In this document: positions 38,201 through 42,868 of the stretch, piece by piece
Numbering within the stretch: the stretch's first letter is position 1
How the letters are laid out: each line of letters begins with the position of its first letter
Assembly: GCA_036768485.1 (NCBI GenBank)
Contig: JAVLUZ010000401.1
Location: 248,001 to 312,000, forward strand
Length of the DNA stretch: 64,000 nt
Direction: 5' to 3'
DNA from: Mermis nigrescens
Taxonomy: Eukaryota; Nematoda; Enoplea; Mermithida; Mermithidae
Made by a program: the position numbers and the translations under genes
Notes under the pieces: generated by a model
What the model was told of the DNA's origin: nothing
What the model saw: only the letters and a program-made list of their open reading frames with translations
The model's database searches: none

Positions 38201-38538
38201 GCATGTATGATACCCTCTGCAGATTACTGTAGACCCCCAGAATTCTATTTTTAGTAACATTTTTTGGCGATTTTTTCCATCCTGCCCCCCAGAATTTCGG
38301 TGCTGCCCATGTATGGTCGTAGCCATTTAGTGGGGAGTAAGTTGCCACTCTGGGGATTCAACTCCTTCCCCCCCAGAACACGTATGGTCAGTCGTCTTAT
38401 GCAAACGTTTGAATTGCACATTCCATTTTTAGCGTTAAGGAACAGGAAGATGATTTTGAAGATGAATTAGATTATGGACGAAATCTGACGAATAGACGAC
38501 GTCGTCCGTTTGATTCCGTTAGAACCGTGACTGTTTGA
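2023..38538 (+). CDS. AMBRA1: AMBRA1 homologue, 3' part (15 exons; gene begins upstream of the window)
   Basis: AMBRA1 is a cytoplasmic scaffold that regulates Beclin 1/PIK3C3 in autophagy and serves as a CUL4-DDB1 substrate receptor, for example for D-type cyclins. Fifteen exons were joined by hand and every junction keeps phase, giving 889 in-window residues and a TGA at 38536-38538. Recognition rests on the C-terminal conserved block: SVNRVIAG, TYRIQYWNL, SISEDGRLLAAF, PNAISISFSP, TFAQVYR and CGTNKG align in order with vertebrate AMBRA1 ([51 protein letters not shown]). The middle, about residues 1-600, is low-complexity and Ser/Arg/Asp-rich, as in the family. The WD40 N-terminus (about 200 residues in human) is not present and must precede position 1. 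The alignments are from memory; the exon borders are inferred from splice consensus and phase. Confidence 0.9.
2257..4988. other. AMBRA1 intron, first part
   Basis: Apart from the family 11 repeat, I see only fragments: a G/C-run tip at 2930-2970, a GC-rich piece at 3555-3640, and one copy of the recurrent palindrome at about 4217-4233. No coding exon with good splice sites was found. Confidence 0.5.
3090..3370 (+). repeat. Family 11 repeat, copy 1
   Basis: This segment is similar to 10265-10530 over about 270 bases. Shared landmarks are TTTTGTGCAT near the start, ATACAACGAATTAAAGC in the middle, and GCCATAATTAGCCG near the end before a C-run. It contains a G-run at 3242-3256. The borders are approximate. 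Confidence 0.65.
4989..5390 (+). mobile_element. Family 1 element, copy a
   Basis: It runs from CATACATGATCTTGGGGG to CATGCTGTGCATGTATATG. The flanks are ATCAGAAC and ATCAGAAA, an 8-bp target duplication with one mismatch. It holds the palindrome CGGCGCTTCGCGCC at about 5169 and a cytosine run at each end. There is no coding capacity. Confidence 0.8.
5391..6468. other. Intron sequence without recognised features
   Basis: Unique-looking AT-rich sequence. The ORF at 5815-6039 has no good acceptor in phase and resembles nothing I know. Confidence 0.5.
6469..6869 (-). mobile_element. Family 2 element, copy a (perfect 8-bp TSD)
   Basis: It runs from CATACATGCACATAGGGGG to CCTTGTGCACCTATG and is flanked by AGCAGAAG on both sides (6461-6468, 6870-6877). 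It is the reverse complement of the copies at about 25900-26294 and 37802-38209. It is short and non-coding, with C/G runs just inside both ends. Confidence 0.85.
7044..7346 (+). CDS. AMBRA1: AMBRA1 in-window exon 2
   Basis: The acceptor is TAG at 7041-7043 and the donor is GTACAA at 7347. Two completing bases at the start match the single base left by exon 1. The exon encodes about 100 hydrophilic, acidic residues with the motif TEPGPSGY, reminiscent of SERPGPSHQ in the disordered middle of vertebrate AMBRA1. A basic patch, KRRRSDD, follows near the end and could be part of a nuclear-localisation or phosphorylation cluster (inference). Confidence 0.8.
7452..7625 (+). mobile_element. Family 6 element, copy 1 (174 bp, perfect TSD)
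   Basis: The ends are CAGGCACGTAGCTCGGGG and CCAGCTACGTGCCTG, an inverted repeat of about 14 bp. It is flanked by CGTCGTCG on both sides. CAG/CTG tips plus an 8-bp duplication indicate a hAT-type MITE. It lies about 100 bases after AMBRA1 exon 2. Confidence 0.85.
7634..8707. other. Intron sequence without recognised features
   Basis: AT-rich. No exon, RNA gene or repeat was recognised. Confidence 0.5.
8708..9112 (+). mobile_element. Family 1 element, copy b
   Basis: It starts near CATGATCTTGGGG and ends in CATGCTGTGCATGCATGG. It has the same internal order as copy a: C-runs, the palindrome CGGCGCTTCGCGCC (about 8890), the hairpin CTCTAGAAAGATAGAGCATC, GACGCGTACC, and AATTCCCATGCTG. Confidence 0.8.
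9205..9545 (-). mobile_element. Family 1 element, degraded reverse copy
   Basis: A reverse-oriented, divergent copy. It keeps GGGATACGCGTC-like and ATATGGCTCGAAGCGC-like landmarks and G-runs at its edges. It ends about 100 bases before the AMBRA1 exon 3 acceptor. Confidence 0.6.
9643..10057 (+). CDS. AMBRA1: AMBRA1 in-window exon 3 (arginine-rich, then coiled region)
   Basis: The acceptor is the AG at 9641-9642, the only one nearby that fits the phase 1 end of exon 2. The donor is GTTCGT at 10058. It is the largest coding exon in the window, about 138 residues. It contains a run of arginines (SRRRRRRFF) and then an acidic Ser/Asp tract. The closing segment, SRIRRCADRLNDLARRLENL, looks helical and possibly coiled-coil. 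The exon is visibly richer in CG dinucleotides than the flanking introns, which supports coding status. An in-frame ATG at 9687 lies within the exon and need not be a start. Confidence 0.85.
10265..10530 (+). repeat. Family 11 repeat, copy 2
   Basis: Second copy of the 3090-3370 repeat. It is slightly shorter, lacks the long G-run, and fills much of the 500-bp intron between AMBRA1 exons 3 and 4. Confidence 0.65.
10562..10761 (+). CDS. AMBRA1: AMBRA1 in-window exon 4
   Basis: The acceptor AG is at 10560-10561. The first base completes the codon begun by AG at the end of exon 3, giving ...LTSIARRSSRG across the join. It encodes about 66 residues, including LPSLLTLRSDLNRSITYLNR, which looks like an amphipathic helix. 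The donor is GTACAT at 10762, and one base (G) carries over. A transposon insertion begins only 10 bases into the following intron. Confidence 0.85.
10780..11211 (+). mobile_element. Family 3 hAT MITE, copy 1
   Basis: The ends are CAGTGTTTTTTGTACAAG and GAATACAAAAAAACACTG. The flanks are ATGGACAC and ATTGACAC (8-bp duplication, one mismatch). It is 432 bp and non-coding, with the palindrome TTTCGGCGCGAAGCGCCGAA inside. The insertion starts about 10 bases past the exon 4 donor. Confidence 0.9.
11474..11612 (+). mobile_element. Family 2 element, 5' fragment
   Basis: Resembles the left end of family 2 (GTCAGGGTCAGC, GGGGTGGGG, then GTCAAAATAGCCT). The rest is missing. Confidence 0.5.
11779..11996 (+). 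mobile_element. Family 5 element, copy 1
   Basis: It begins CATACATATAAAGGCTCG and ends CTGTTACATGTATG. The interior has the GGCCATTTT, GGGGTAAAT and CTTTGGGGGATGAG landmarks shared by the other family 5 copies (about 215 bp). Confidence 0.7.
12013..13789. mobile_element. Fold-back element with CTTAAGG-type internal motifs
   Basis: The terminal inverted repeats are GCCCGGTTGCTGGACTTGAA (left) and TTCAATTCGAGCAACCGGGC (right). It is flanked by TCAGG on both sides (5 bp). The outer 350 bp at each end are full of short TTAAGGT/ACCTTAA words. The centre (about 12740-13010) instead holds repeated ACTACTGAA/TTCAGTAGT words and may be a second, nested element. No transposase is visible. It fills the large intron between AMBRA1 exons 4 and 5. 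Confidence 0.7.
13976..14836. mobile_element. Family 8 hairpin element, copy 1
   Basis: The left arm (13976-14153) and right arm (14668-14836) are inverted repeats of about 170-178 bp. They start AGCAAAGAAAAATGCTCCGA and end near CGAAGTATATTCTGCAG. A loop of about 510 bp lies between. A relative is at 43854-44934. The same flanking repeat follows both copies. Confidence 0.75.
14838..16445 (+). repeat. Family 8 flanking repeat with spaced TTTACAC words, copy 1
   Basis: It aligns along its length with 44935-46560. Its last 850 bases also align with about 860-1985. The word TTTACAC or GTGTAAA recurs every 50-150 bases, and GAACATTTTG-like segments repeat. It ends in TGTCCC...GTAGGGG-like text in all copies. 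No coding frame was recognised. Confidence 0.7.
16460..16863 (+). repeat. Family 10 element, left copy (5' truncated)
   Basis: A direct repeat of 17088-17481, starting CTTACCTTAGAAGCC and ending CCTGGTTACCCCCCTG. It lacks the left tip present in the second copy. The spacing between copies is about 620 bases. Confidence 0.7.
16877..17481 (+). mobile_element. Family 10 element, complete copy (605 bp)
   Basis: The left tip is CAGGGGCGTAACCAGC and the right tip CTGGTCACGCCCCAG, an inverted repeat. The 13 bases before it (TATGCAATACAAG) resemble the 13 after it (TATGCTATAGAAG). That fits a tandem duplication of element plus flank, or a worn target duplication. It contains two copies of the recurrent palindrome (about 17049 and 17139). 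Confidence 0.7.
17631..17780 (+). CDS. AMBRA1: AMBRA1 in-window exon 5
   Basis: The acceptor is ATTTAG ending at 17630 and the donor is GTAAGG at 17781. The first two bases join the G of exon 4 to make Val. About 50 residues follow, in a disordered Ser/Asp/Gly-rich composition (EASDNDAASSLLSRPVLDQD). There is no recognisable domain. The phase matches on both sides. Confidence 0.85.
17936..18293 (+). mobile_element. Family 1 element, copy d
   Basis: Shares the family's order of C-runs, palindrome (about 18121), AAAAAGGCACTTTAAAATTT and AATTCCCATGCTGTGCATG. It sits in the 600-bp intron between AMBRA1 exons 5 and 6 and makes up most of it. Confidence 0.75.
18395..18587 (+). CDS. AMBRA1: AMBRA1 in-window exon 6
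   Basis: The acceptor is TTTTTAG ending at 18394 and the donor is GTATGG at 18588. It encodes about 64 residues, including ANRALVRQLMDRLLHFGYTD and a Ser-rich tail. The last two bases, AG, pair with the first G of exon 7 to make Arg. A family 1 transposon copy ends about 100 bases upstream of the acceptor. Confidence 0.85.
19049..19084 (+). CDS. AMBRA1: AMBRA1 in-window exon 7 (36-bp micro-exon)
   Basis: This 36-base exon lies between TTTCGCAG and GTAATT. With the neighbouring bases it encodes EATRRRLRNIQR and continues the basic stretch (joined as NYREATRRRLRNIQRRSAR). Vertebrate AMBRA1 has a similar Arg-rich stretch here (around DSIRQRSMRYQQNRLRS). The phase fits exactly on both sides, which is the main evidence. 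Confidence 0.8.
19249..19638 (-). mobile_element. Family 1 element, reverse copy e
   Basis: Reverse complement of the family. It starts CATGCGCAGTTCGGGAATTC, then GTGGGTACGCGTC, then GAGTATATAGCACGAAGCGCC, and ends with a run of C and TCATGTATG. Confidence 0.75.
19639..20950. other. AMBRA1 intron, remainder between exons 7 and 8
   Basis: Apart from the GC-rich tip, this is AT-rich sequence without recognised features. It ends in a (CT)n polypyrimidine run feeding the exon 8 acceptor. Confidence 0.5.
20265..20338. repeat. Isolated GC-rich tip ending in GATCACTG
   Basis: A sharply GC-rich patch with several GGGCCCGGG-type palindromes, ending GTCGATCACTG. It resembles the terminal part of the family 4 elements (tip CAGTGATCGGACC). 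No matching second end was found. Confidence 0.4.
20951..21106 (+). CDS. AMBRA1: AMBRA1 in-window exon 8
   Basis: The acceptor is CCTAG ending at 20950, preceded by a (CT)n run at about 20920-20935. The donor is GTATTT at 21107. It encodes about 52 residues (SAREFVSQPNCCLIQRRANA and on to PWHRRSLPTNSASN). It has no known motif. The trailing AA joins the first C of exon 9 to make Asn. Confidence 0.8.
21107..23492. other. AMBRA1 intron between exons 8 and 9
   Basis: 2.4 kb of AT-rich sequence with few of the dispersed repeats seen elsewhere. It contains a short CCAACC-type array at about 22532-22556 (AACCCAACCCAACCCCAACC). No exon or RNA gene was recognised. Confidence 0.5.
23493..23707 (+). 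CDS. AMBRA1: AMBRA1 in-window exon 9 (start of conserved C-terminal block)
   Basis: The acceptor is TTATAG ending at 23492 and the donor is GTTTGC at 23708. It encodes about 71 residues with a helical segment (RASRIFSQLVNNLAMSRDLV). It ends in HRSVNRVIAG, which matches SSVNRVLAG of vertebrate AMBRA1 and anchors the frame. A family 1 element with a perfect 8-bp target duplication begins 25 bases after the donor. Confidence 0.9.
23733..24106 (-). mobile_element. Family 1 element, copy f (perfect 8-bp TSD)
   Basis: It starts CAGACATGCATAGCATGGG and ends CCCCAGATCATGTATA. CTCCGCAT lies on both sides (23725-23732, 24107-24114). The perfect duplication and CAG tip define the true ends of family 1 and point to a hAT-like origin. 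It is 374 bp and sits 25 bases past the exon 9 donor. Confidence 0.9.
24160..24266 (+). mobile_element. Family 2 element, 5' fragment
   Basis: GATGCACAAGGCTAGGGTCG followed by GGTCAAAATC. It is the left end of family 2, cut off where the next family 1 copy begins. The 1.0 kb intron between exons 9 and 10 is therefore almost all transposon. Confidence 0.65.
24267..24665 (+). mobile_element. Family 1 element, copy g
   Basis: It starts CACATGATCTTGGTGG and ends CATGCTGTGCATGTCTG. It has the family's internal landmarks, including a mutated palindrome (CGGTGCTTCGCGTC). It ends 78 bases before the exon 10 acceptor. Confidence 0.8.
24744..24854 (+). CDS. AMBRA1: AMBRA1 in-window exon 10
   Basis: The acceptor is TTTCAG ending at 24743 and the donor is GTAAGT at 24855. 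It encodes GDLIGTGDIAVANNILDKTY followed by RIQYWNLKNDQPP. This aligns with [24 protein letters not shown] of vertebrate AMBRA1. The Tyr-Arg-hydrophobic-Gln-x-Trp core is conserved. This is a key recognition exon. Confidence 0.95.
24983..25229 (+). mobile_element. Family 5 element, copy 2
   Basis: It begins CATACATGCAACGGCTCGAA and ends near TTACAAGTATG. It occupies most of the 420-bp intron between AMBRA1 exons 10 and 11 and ends about 50 bases before the exon 11 acceptor. Confidence 0.7.
25278..25502 (+). CDS. AMBRA1: AMBRA1 in-window exon 11
   Basis: The acceptor is ATCTAG ending at 25277 and the donor is GTACGT at 25503. It encodes CKLNNDHSLSISEDGRLLAAF and later VVSLCPDSRGDILYQKIF. These correspond to [21 protein letters not shown] and VYSLAPHNLGEMLYTKRF in vertebrates, which are beta-propeller-like strands of the C-terminal WD40 part. 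The acidic loop between them (about 25 residues) is longer than in human. Confidence 0.95.
25503..25899. other. AMBRA1 intron start after exon 11
   Basis: AT-rich, with no recognised features before the family 2 copy. Confidence 0.5.
25900..26294 (+). mobile_element. Family 2 element, copy b
   Basis: It contains GGGGGTAGGGGGTAAAATCC, the perfect palindrome CCGGCGCGAAGCGCCGG at about 26135, AAAATCGCCGGACAGTACCT and an end in AAATGTATGTATGG. The left tip is degraded. It directly abuts the LINE remnant on its right. Confidence 0.75.
26295..26830 (-). pseudogene. Jockey/CR1-like LINE remnant (C-terminal end)
   Basis: The minus-strand frame at 26359-26679 reads NLPRCSRAKLAQLKSGYSYI, then LCPYCLAATEDTLHLFNCPS. 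This is the LPR...LAQLRSGYS...CPxC...DTxHLFxCP signature found after the reverse transcriptase in many arthropod non-LTR elements. The remaining coding part is missing or frameshifted, so this is a dead fragment. Confidence 0.8.
27497..27987. mobile_element. Element with CAGGCTCGTAGCC tips
   Basis: The left tip CAGGCTCGTAGCCAGG and right tip CTTCGCTACGGGCCTG form an inverted repeat. The flanks are TATATGTA and TGTGTGTA (8 bp, two mismatches). It includes one recurrent palindrome copy (CGGCGCGAATCGCC, about 27814) and G-runs near the right end. Confidence 0.55.
28968..29356 (+). mobile_element. Family 3 hAT MITE, copy 2
   Basis: It starts CAGTGTTTTTTTTGTGC and its end is mutated to ACAAAAATCGTG. 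GTCCTAAA flanks both sides (28960-28967, 29357-29364). It is nested inside the family 2 element, making a third level. Confidence 0.85.
30052..30273 (-). mobile_element. Family 5 element, copy 3
   Basis: It starts CATACGTGTAACAGG and ends TAGCCGTTACATGTATG. The interior carries reverse family 5 landmarks. A second, partial family 5 piece lies just upstream (about 29932-30051). Confidence 0.65.
31223..31317 (+). CDS. AMBRA1: AMBRA1 in-window exon 12
   Basis: The acceptor is GTTTAG ending at 31222 and the donor is GTGAGA at 31318. It encodes SPNAISISFSPAMGHLLIGV then ASKRYLRYRQSQ. The vertebrate counterpart is [25 protein letters not shown], differing by one inserted Ala. The exon follows a 5.7 kb intron packed with nested transposons. 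Confidence 0.95.
31318..34076. other. AMBRA1 introns around exon 13
   Basis: Aside from exon 13 (32934-32999), only a reverse-strand fragment of family 3 is seen at about 32083-32197 (GTACCATATTATAGTGCAC to AAAAAAACGCTG). The rest is AT-rich with no recognised features. Confidence 0.5.
32934..32999 (+). CDS. AMBRA1: AMBRA1 in-window exon 13 (66 bp)
   Basis: The acceptor is TTTCAG ending at 32933 and the donor is GTAACT at 33000. It encodes 22 residues, starting TFAQVYRMSDEKGNDESTRE, and is phase 0 on both sides. TFAQVYR aligns with MVAQVFR of vertebrate AMBRA1. Confidence 0.85.
34077..34436 (+). mobile_element. Family 1 element, copy h
   Basis: It starts CATGATCTTGGAGG and ends CATGTTGTGCATGTCTG. 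The palindrome is at about 34216. It ends 63 bases before the exon 14 acceptor. Confidence 0.8.
34500..34666 (+). CDS. AMBRA1: AMBRA1 in-window exon 14
   Basis: The acceptor is GCTAAG ending at 34499 and the donor is GTGAAA at 34667. It encodes about 56 residues ending TWLKTAGHGICCGTNKGRLL. This aligns with [20 protein letters not shown] of vertebrates, the last propeller strand. A family 1 copy ends about 60 bases before the acceptor, and a family 7 copy starts about 37 bases after the donor. Confidence 0.9.
34704..34960 (-). mobile_element. Family 7 element, copy 1 (perfect 8-bp TSD)
   Basis: It starts AGGTGGGCGGCACCAAAG and ends GCCCAGGTATGATT. ACGAGCTT lies on both sides (34696-34703, 34961-34968). 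It begins about 37 bases past the exon 14 donor. Confidence 0.85.
35108..35338 (+). mobile_element. Family 2 element, short copy
   Basis: Left end AGATGCACAAGGTCAGG and right end GTCAGCGGGGGGAAGTTATA...TATGCATGG. The centre of the family is deleted. Confidence 0.6.
35718..35872 (+). mobile_element. Family 7 element, copy 2
   Basis: Begins CACACGTGGGCGTGGGG and ends GCCCATCTATG. The flanks TCTAGAT and TCTGGAT may be a worn duplication. Confidence 0.5.
36624..37063 (+). mobile_element. Family 3 hAT MITE, copy 3 (perfect 8-bp TSD)
   Basis: It starts CAGTGTTTTTTGTACAAGG and ends GAATACAAAAAAAACACTG. ACAAGAAG flanks both sides (36616-36623, 37064-37071). It is 440 bp, with the palindrome at about 36918. 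It is the best-preserved copy. Confidence 0.92.
37462..37745 (-). mobile_element. Family 1 element, truncated reverse copy
   Basis: Starts CATACATGTACAGCGTGGG and continues in reverse family 1 order until about 37740. There GC-rich sequence resembling the start of family 7 (CACGTGGGCGTGGGGG) takes over. Confidence 0.65.
37802..38209 (+). mobile_element. Family 2 element, copy c
   Basis: From CATAGGTGCAGAATGTCAGG to CTATGTGCATGTATG. It is colinear with copy b, including AAACGTTTTTTCGTG and CTGGCGCGAAATGCCGG. A family 7-like fragment (to about 38330) follows at once. Confidence 0.75.
38433..38538 (+). CDS. AMBRA1: AMBRA1 terminal exon with stop codon
   Basis: The acceptor is TTTTTAG ending at 38432. 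The first base completes Ser with the AG of exon 14. It encodes VKEQEDDFEDELDYGRNLTN, then a basic RRRRPFDSVRTVTV, then TGA. Human AMBRA1 continues for roughly 250 residues after GTNKG, with a WDQL LC3-interacting motif and two TQT dynein-light-chain motifs. None of these is visible in this 35-residue tail. The phase 2 junction fits. No canonical AATAAA is seen in the first 500 bases downstream. Confidence 0.8.
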
Positions 38539-40352
38539 TTTGCGTACTTTAGTCATTCTAGCATGTTTATTTGGCATACCGCATTTATTTACACTGTAAA
38601 TGTTATTTGATTTTGAGTGATTTCAAATGTCTATCTTATTTATCGTGCCACGGGAATAAGAATGGCGTGGGGCTGGCATCCACAATCCTAGAAAAGACCA
38701 CCCGTGTAAACCAGAAATCAAGATTCGTTCCTGAAATTTTTTCGCAGATTTTTGATTCCAGTAAATTGAAATGTGTTGCGCGAACTGTTGATCATTTTTC
38801 GCCTTGAAACTTTTTTTCTCCGATTTCGAATGCCGCTTATTGCTTATGATCTTTCATGTGAGCTTGTTTTTTGATGTTTTTGACTTTGGTTACATTATTG
38901 AAAAACATACAAATGATGTATTGTAGAGTGCTTAGTTATTATTTACGTAGTTGATCAGGAAAAAAATGTCTGGTTTTTCAATTTAACGACTAAAGTTAAT
39001 CGAATTTAAAATTTTTATGACCGATCTCAGCTGCTCCGACATCCCTCAGTGCTTAGGAATTAAACATTACAGACTTTCAGACAACGGTGTGATCTAGTTC
39101 ATTGATACTCTGTTCAAATTTTTCAATCCTGTTTCTCTTTTTTGATGTGTCGATCTTTCACAGCATCAAAAAAAACATTCAGAGCTACTTGCGGAAACCT
39201 ATTTTCTGCAAAATATGTTACTTTTTACTATCTGAAGCAGAGTTGAAGACTATGATTTCGCTCTCAGATTTTTCCTCTCGTATCTTGAAGTCGATTTTTG
39301 GAGGGGACTTATAGTCTGGTTTTCAACCTAGTGCATAAATTCGCTCGAAGAACTAATTTCCATATTACTATAGCACTTGATCGTTCCCTCGCTCGGCGGA
39401 GTCGGTACACAATTTTTTCAATAGGTGACGCTGACGGGTCGAGCGATGAAGAAATCGAGTAATAAGCAATTTAGTTTGCCAAGCGAATTCCATGCACTAT
39501 ATAGGTTTAAAAAATTGCCTATAACATTTCGTGACACCCTGTAGCCTGTATACATATAGTTTGTCCAGAAAATAATCGTTTGTCCTCTAGAATTAAACAC
39601 TTAGCTACAATACGGATATTTCAGTACCTATCCTCATATATTTTGGCCAGAAATTTCAACAAGCTATTGCGTCGTTAGAACTCGAAATCCTTCTCAGACA
39701 TATATATGGTCCCTTGTAGTTCTTCAGAATGATAGCATTGATATATAATCAACTCTTTGCTTATTAGCTGACTTGTGAAGCACTTTTAATGGAAAACTAA
39801 TCGTTCTGCTCCAGGCAAAGGGACTTGAAAAGTCAGGTGAAGTCATGCAGTGCGGTATATGTGTACGCGACTAGTAATGTTTCATAATAAAATGGTTCCT
39901 ATATGTCGTCCTTTTGTATGTTAGATATACGGTTAAGCTATTCAATTTATCCCTGCTTATGGGCTGTCTTTGATTTCATCTTGTTTTGTGATCATTGCAT
40001 ATTTCCGCCTGGGTACATATGCATATGTGCATAAATTGCAGTTGTATGATCTTAGGGCGGTTTAGGAGTTTCAGCTAGTCTTTTACGCGCCCAATATGTG
40101 GGTGTAGTGTATGATGTCAGAATTCTATATAGTTATTTATCTCGAATGTATAGGCTGCGCACATCTAATTTATAGTCTGTTCCGCGCGAGTTTGGGCATA
40201 AATTTTAAAACCATGTCTGACAATAAGCTGACAGATTTGCGATTATGGCATTGATTTAATATATAATTATCGTAATCCGTTTTCAAAAAAAGTTTTTAAT
40301 ATTCAAGCGTAAACTTATGTGAAACAGACTATAAGTACATTTTTTCGCATTG
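38539..40352. other. Intergenic region downstream of AMBRA1
   Basis: AT-rich sequence without a recognised gene, RNA or repeat. The 3' untranslated region of AMBRA1 must begin here, but no canonical poly(A) signal is close to the stop. Confidence 0.5.
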
Positions 40353-40354
40353 TA

Positions 40355-41470
40355 CGAGGGTTCATCAAAAAGTTCCCGGAATGAACCTATAACTTTTGTT
40401 CGAAACAAAATTGAATTAAACAAATTATATATTTATGAAGCTGAACCTTTACTGTATCAACCTGCAAGTTTTCAATTTTGTCGGCATGTTTGTTGCTGAT
40501 TGGTAGTCGTTTATCATTATCATACTTTGTGCAACTATGAAAAACTCAAAATTTAAAGTTAGGCAAACATTAAATTCTTGGTTAAACTTGGATGGAACTC
40601 GAAGGACATTCCGATTGCTATGCAAAAAGTCTACTGAAACAGTGCTCCTGATAAAACAATGATTTACGTCTGATCCAAGCGATTTAGAGGTGGACAAGAA
40701 AGCATTAAGGATGACGATTGGGAAGGGCGCCCTGTTGAGGCAATCCATAGGGAAATGGGACTTCTGTTCAGGCTGTAATTGAAGTAGACTAATCATTGTC
40801 AGTACGTGATAGCTGAGGAAGTGGGCTTGTCTTATGGATAGATTCAAAGTATTCTGAGCGATGGTTTGGGTTTGAGCAAACTTTCTGCAAGATGGAGTCC
40901 AAAAGCGTTGCAAGAAATTCATCGTGAACAGCACTGCAATGCTTTTGGAACCCATCTTCCAGAAAGTTAGCACAGACCCAAACGATCAGTCAGAATAGTT
41001 TGAATTGATCCATAGGACAAGCCCACTTCGTTATCTACCACACTTCGTGACAATCCTTAACAGCAGTCCCATTTTCCTCTGGATTGCCTCAACAGGGCGC
41101 CCTTCCTAATGGTCATCCTCAATGCTTTCTTGTTCACCTCTAAATCGCTTGGATCAGTCATAAATCGTTGTTTTATTAGGAGCACTGTCTCAGTAGACTT
41201 TTTGCCGATCGATCGGAATGTCCTTCGAATTCCATCCAAGTTTAACCAAGAATTTAATGTTTGCCTAACTTCAAATTTCGAGTTTTTCATAGTTGCATAA
41301 AGTATGATAATGATAAACGACTACCAATCAGCAACAAACATGCCGACAACATTGAAAACTTGCAGGTTGATACAGTAAAGGTTCAGCTTCATAAACATAA
41401 TTTGTTTAATTCAATTTTGTTTCTATCAAAAATTATAGGTTCATTCCGGGAACTTTTTGATCAGCCCTCG
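40355..41470. mobile_element. Mariner-derived 1.1-kb palindrome
   Basis: The ends are CGAGGGTTCATCAAAAAGTT and CTTTTTGATCAGCCCTCG, flanked by TA on both sides as for Tc1/mariner. The left half (to about 40905) and right half (from about 40935) are inverted copies of the same 5' part of a mariner-like transposase gene. The arms read KFKVRQTLNSWLNLDGTRRT near each end. The left arm also has GLSKLSARWSPKALQ, similar to the mariner motif before the catalytic domain. Stops and frameshifts are present, and no catalytic Asp triad region remains. Confidence 0.85.
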
Positions 41471-41496
41471 TAGATCGCATTCTTGTACTTTACGCA

Positions 41497-41715
41497 TGGG
41501 CATACACGTAAGAAGGGGGATGGGATGGGGGATCCCACGCAAAGTCGGTCGTCCTCCCACTCTTCCCTTGAAGCCAGAAAATTTTTGATCCCTCCGATTA
41601 ATCGAATTTATTGGCCGTTTTTCGTGTTTTTTGGCCAGAATTGGAGGTCATCAACTCCTCCCCTAAAATCGGCCGAGACTTACTCTAAATTTCGAGTCGT
41701 TACATGTATGCGCGT
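41497..41715 (-). mobile_element. Family 5 element, copy 4
   Basis: Starts CATACACGTAAGAAGGGGG and ends GAGTCGTTACATGTATG. It lies just right of the mariner palindrome. Confidence 0.7.
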
Positions 41716-42652
41716 AGGTACCATATAATGTAGTCTGTTTCACATTTAACTATATCGCGCTAATTTATTACGTCGCCGTAAGCTAATGCTAGAAATTCTT
41801 TAAAACGCAAAATTAAATCAAGCAAGTTACGGATTAGAGGCATGTACGTTTGTATCCTTCATTTCCTCGGATTTCAAAAAATGGTTCAATGTCCGATTTC
41901 AAGCAAAGACTGGATATGACATGCTAATTTTCATTTCAGTATTCAAATTCACAATTTACAGGTGTATCTGATTGTCATATCAATGGGGAGCCCTCAAAAT
42001 TTGATGCAAAAAACCTGATTTGGCGCGAAAATTTATATGATTTGGTCCGAAAAATTCGGTGCATAATTTGTTGGTTTTACTCAAGCAAAATCTTGTTAAA
42101 CGTGGTTGAACTGTGTATCTCGTTATTTTCGAACAAAAATCCTTGTGTAAGATCGGTTGACAACAGCGATTTTTACTACGGAAACGAACGTTAAATGTCG
42201 ACTTAACCTAATAGAATATAAATTGTTAAGTCGATCAACATAGGGGTTTTTGCCTAGGATTCGTCCAAGCACTTCCACGGACTGCTTAACATCTTCTATT
42301 TCTCCTCGGTCAAATTTTGTCTTTCAAACTTCTCTATTGCCACTGGTAAAAAGTCGTAGCTACAAACATACGTCAAGTAGTTGATGTTTTGGAACATCGA
42401 TCTTTATCAAGTGTCGCTTTCCGGACTGCAGCCGTGTCGTCATCTGCCATAACATTCAGAAAACGTTCGAATCTTCGAAAAATTTTTACTTTAGTAAAAA
42501 GCACACTTGATCTATGTTCTCCATTTGGTGACAATGACTCGTTTTCGTAATCATTCGTGAGAGTTTTGACTTGATTTTCCTTCTTTTAGGTGCAGATTTC
42601 GACAAATGTGCGAATTTGGTGGAAAACAGTCAAATTTGGTGCAAGAAAATGC
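41716..42652. other. Region upstream of SAAL1, first part
   Basis: No gene was recognised. Two short GGCGCGAAAATT half-palindromes occur (one near 42018). The SAAL1 promoter should lie between here and 43187, but no TATA box or initiator stands out. Confidence 0.45.
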
Positions 42653-42868
42653 GGACCTTTTGAACAATTTTCCCGTCACCGTTTTTCAGCCGGTGCATAA
42701 TAGCTGCAGTAACGAAACTTTACATACAACTAGCTTATGACTTCTTGTCTTTACACCTGCAAAATAAAGTCAATAAAGGTGATTTACATTCATACCTAAA
42801 ATTTGATTTCTGTATCTCTATTTCGTCTCTCAAAAAAAACGGTGGCGGGGAAATTGTTCAAAAGGTCC
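42653..42868. mobile_element. MITE with GGACCTTTTGAAC tips (216 bp, perfect TSD)
   Basis: The inverted ends are GGACCTTTTGAACAATTTTC and GAAATTGTTCAAAAGGTCC, with the similarity reaching about 33 bases. GAAAATGC flanks both sides (42645-42652, 42869-42876). No similar copy was seen in the window. It lies 320 bases upstream of the SAAL1 start codon. Confidence 0.85.

Noticed and set aside
40449..40973. 174-codon minus-strand ORF, the longest in the window.
   Set aside because: It is antisense to the decayed mariner-like transposase arm of the palindrome at 40355-41470.
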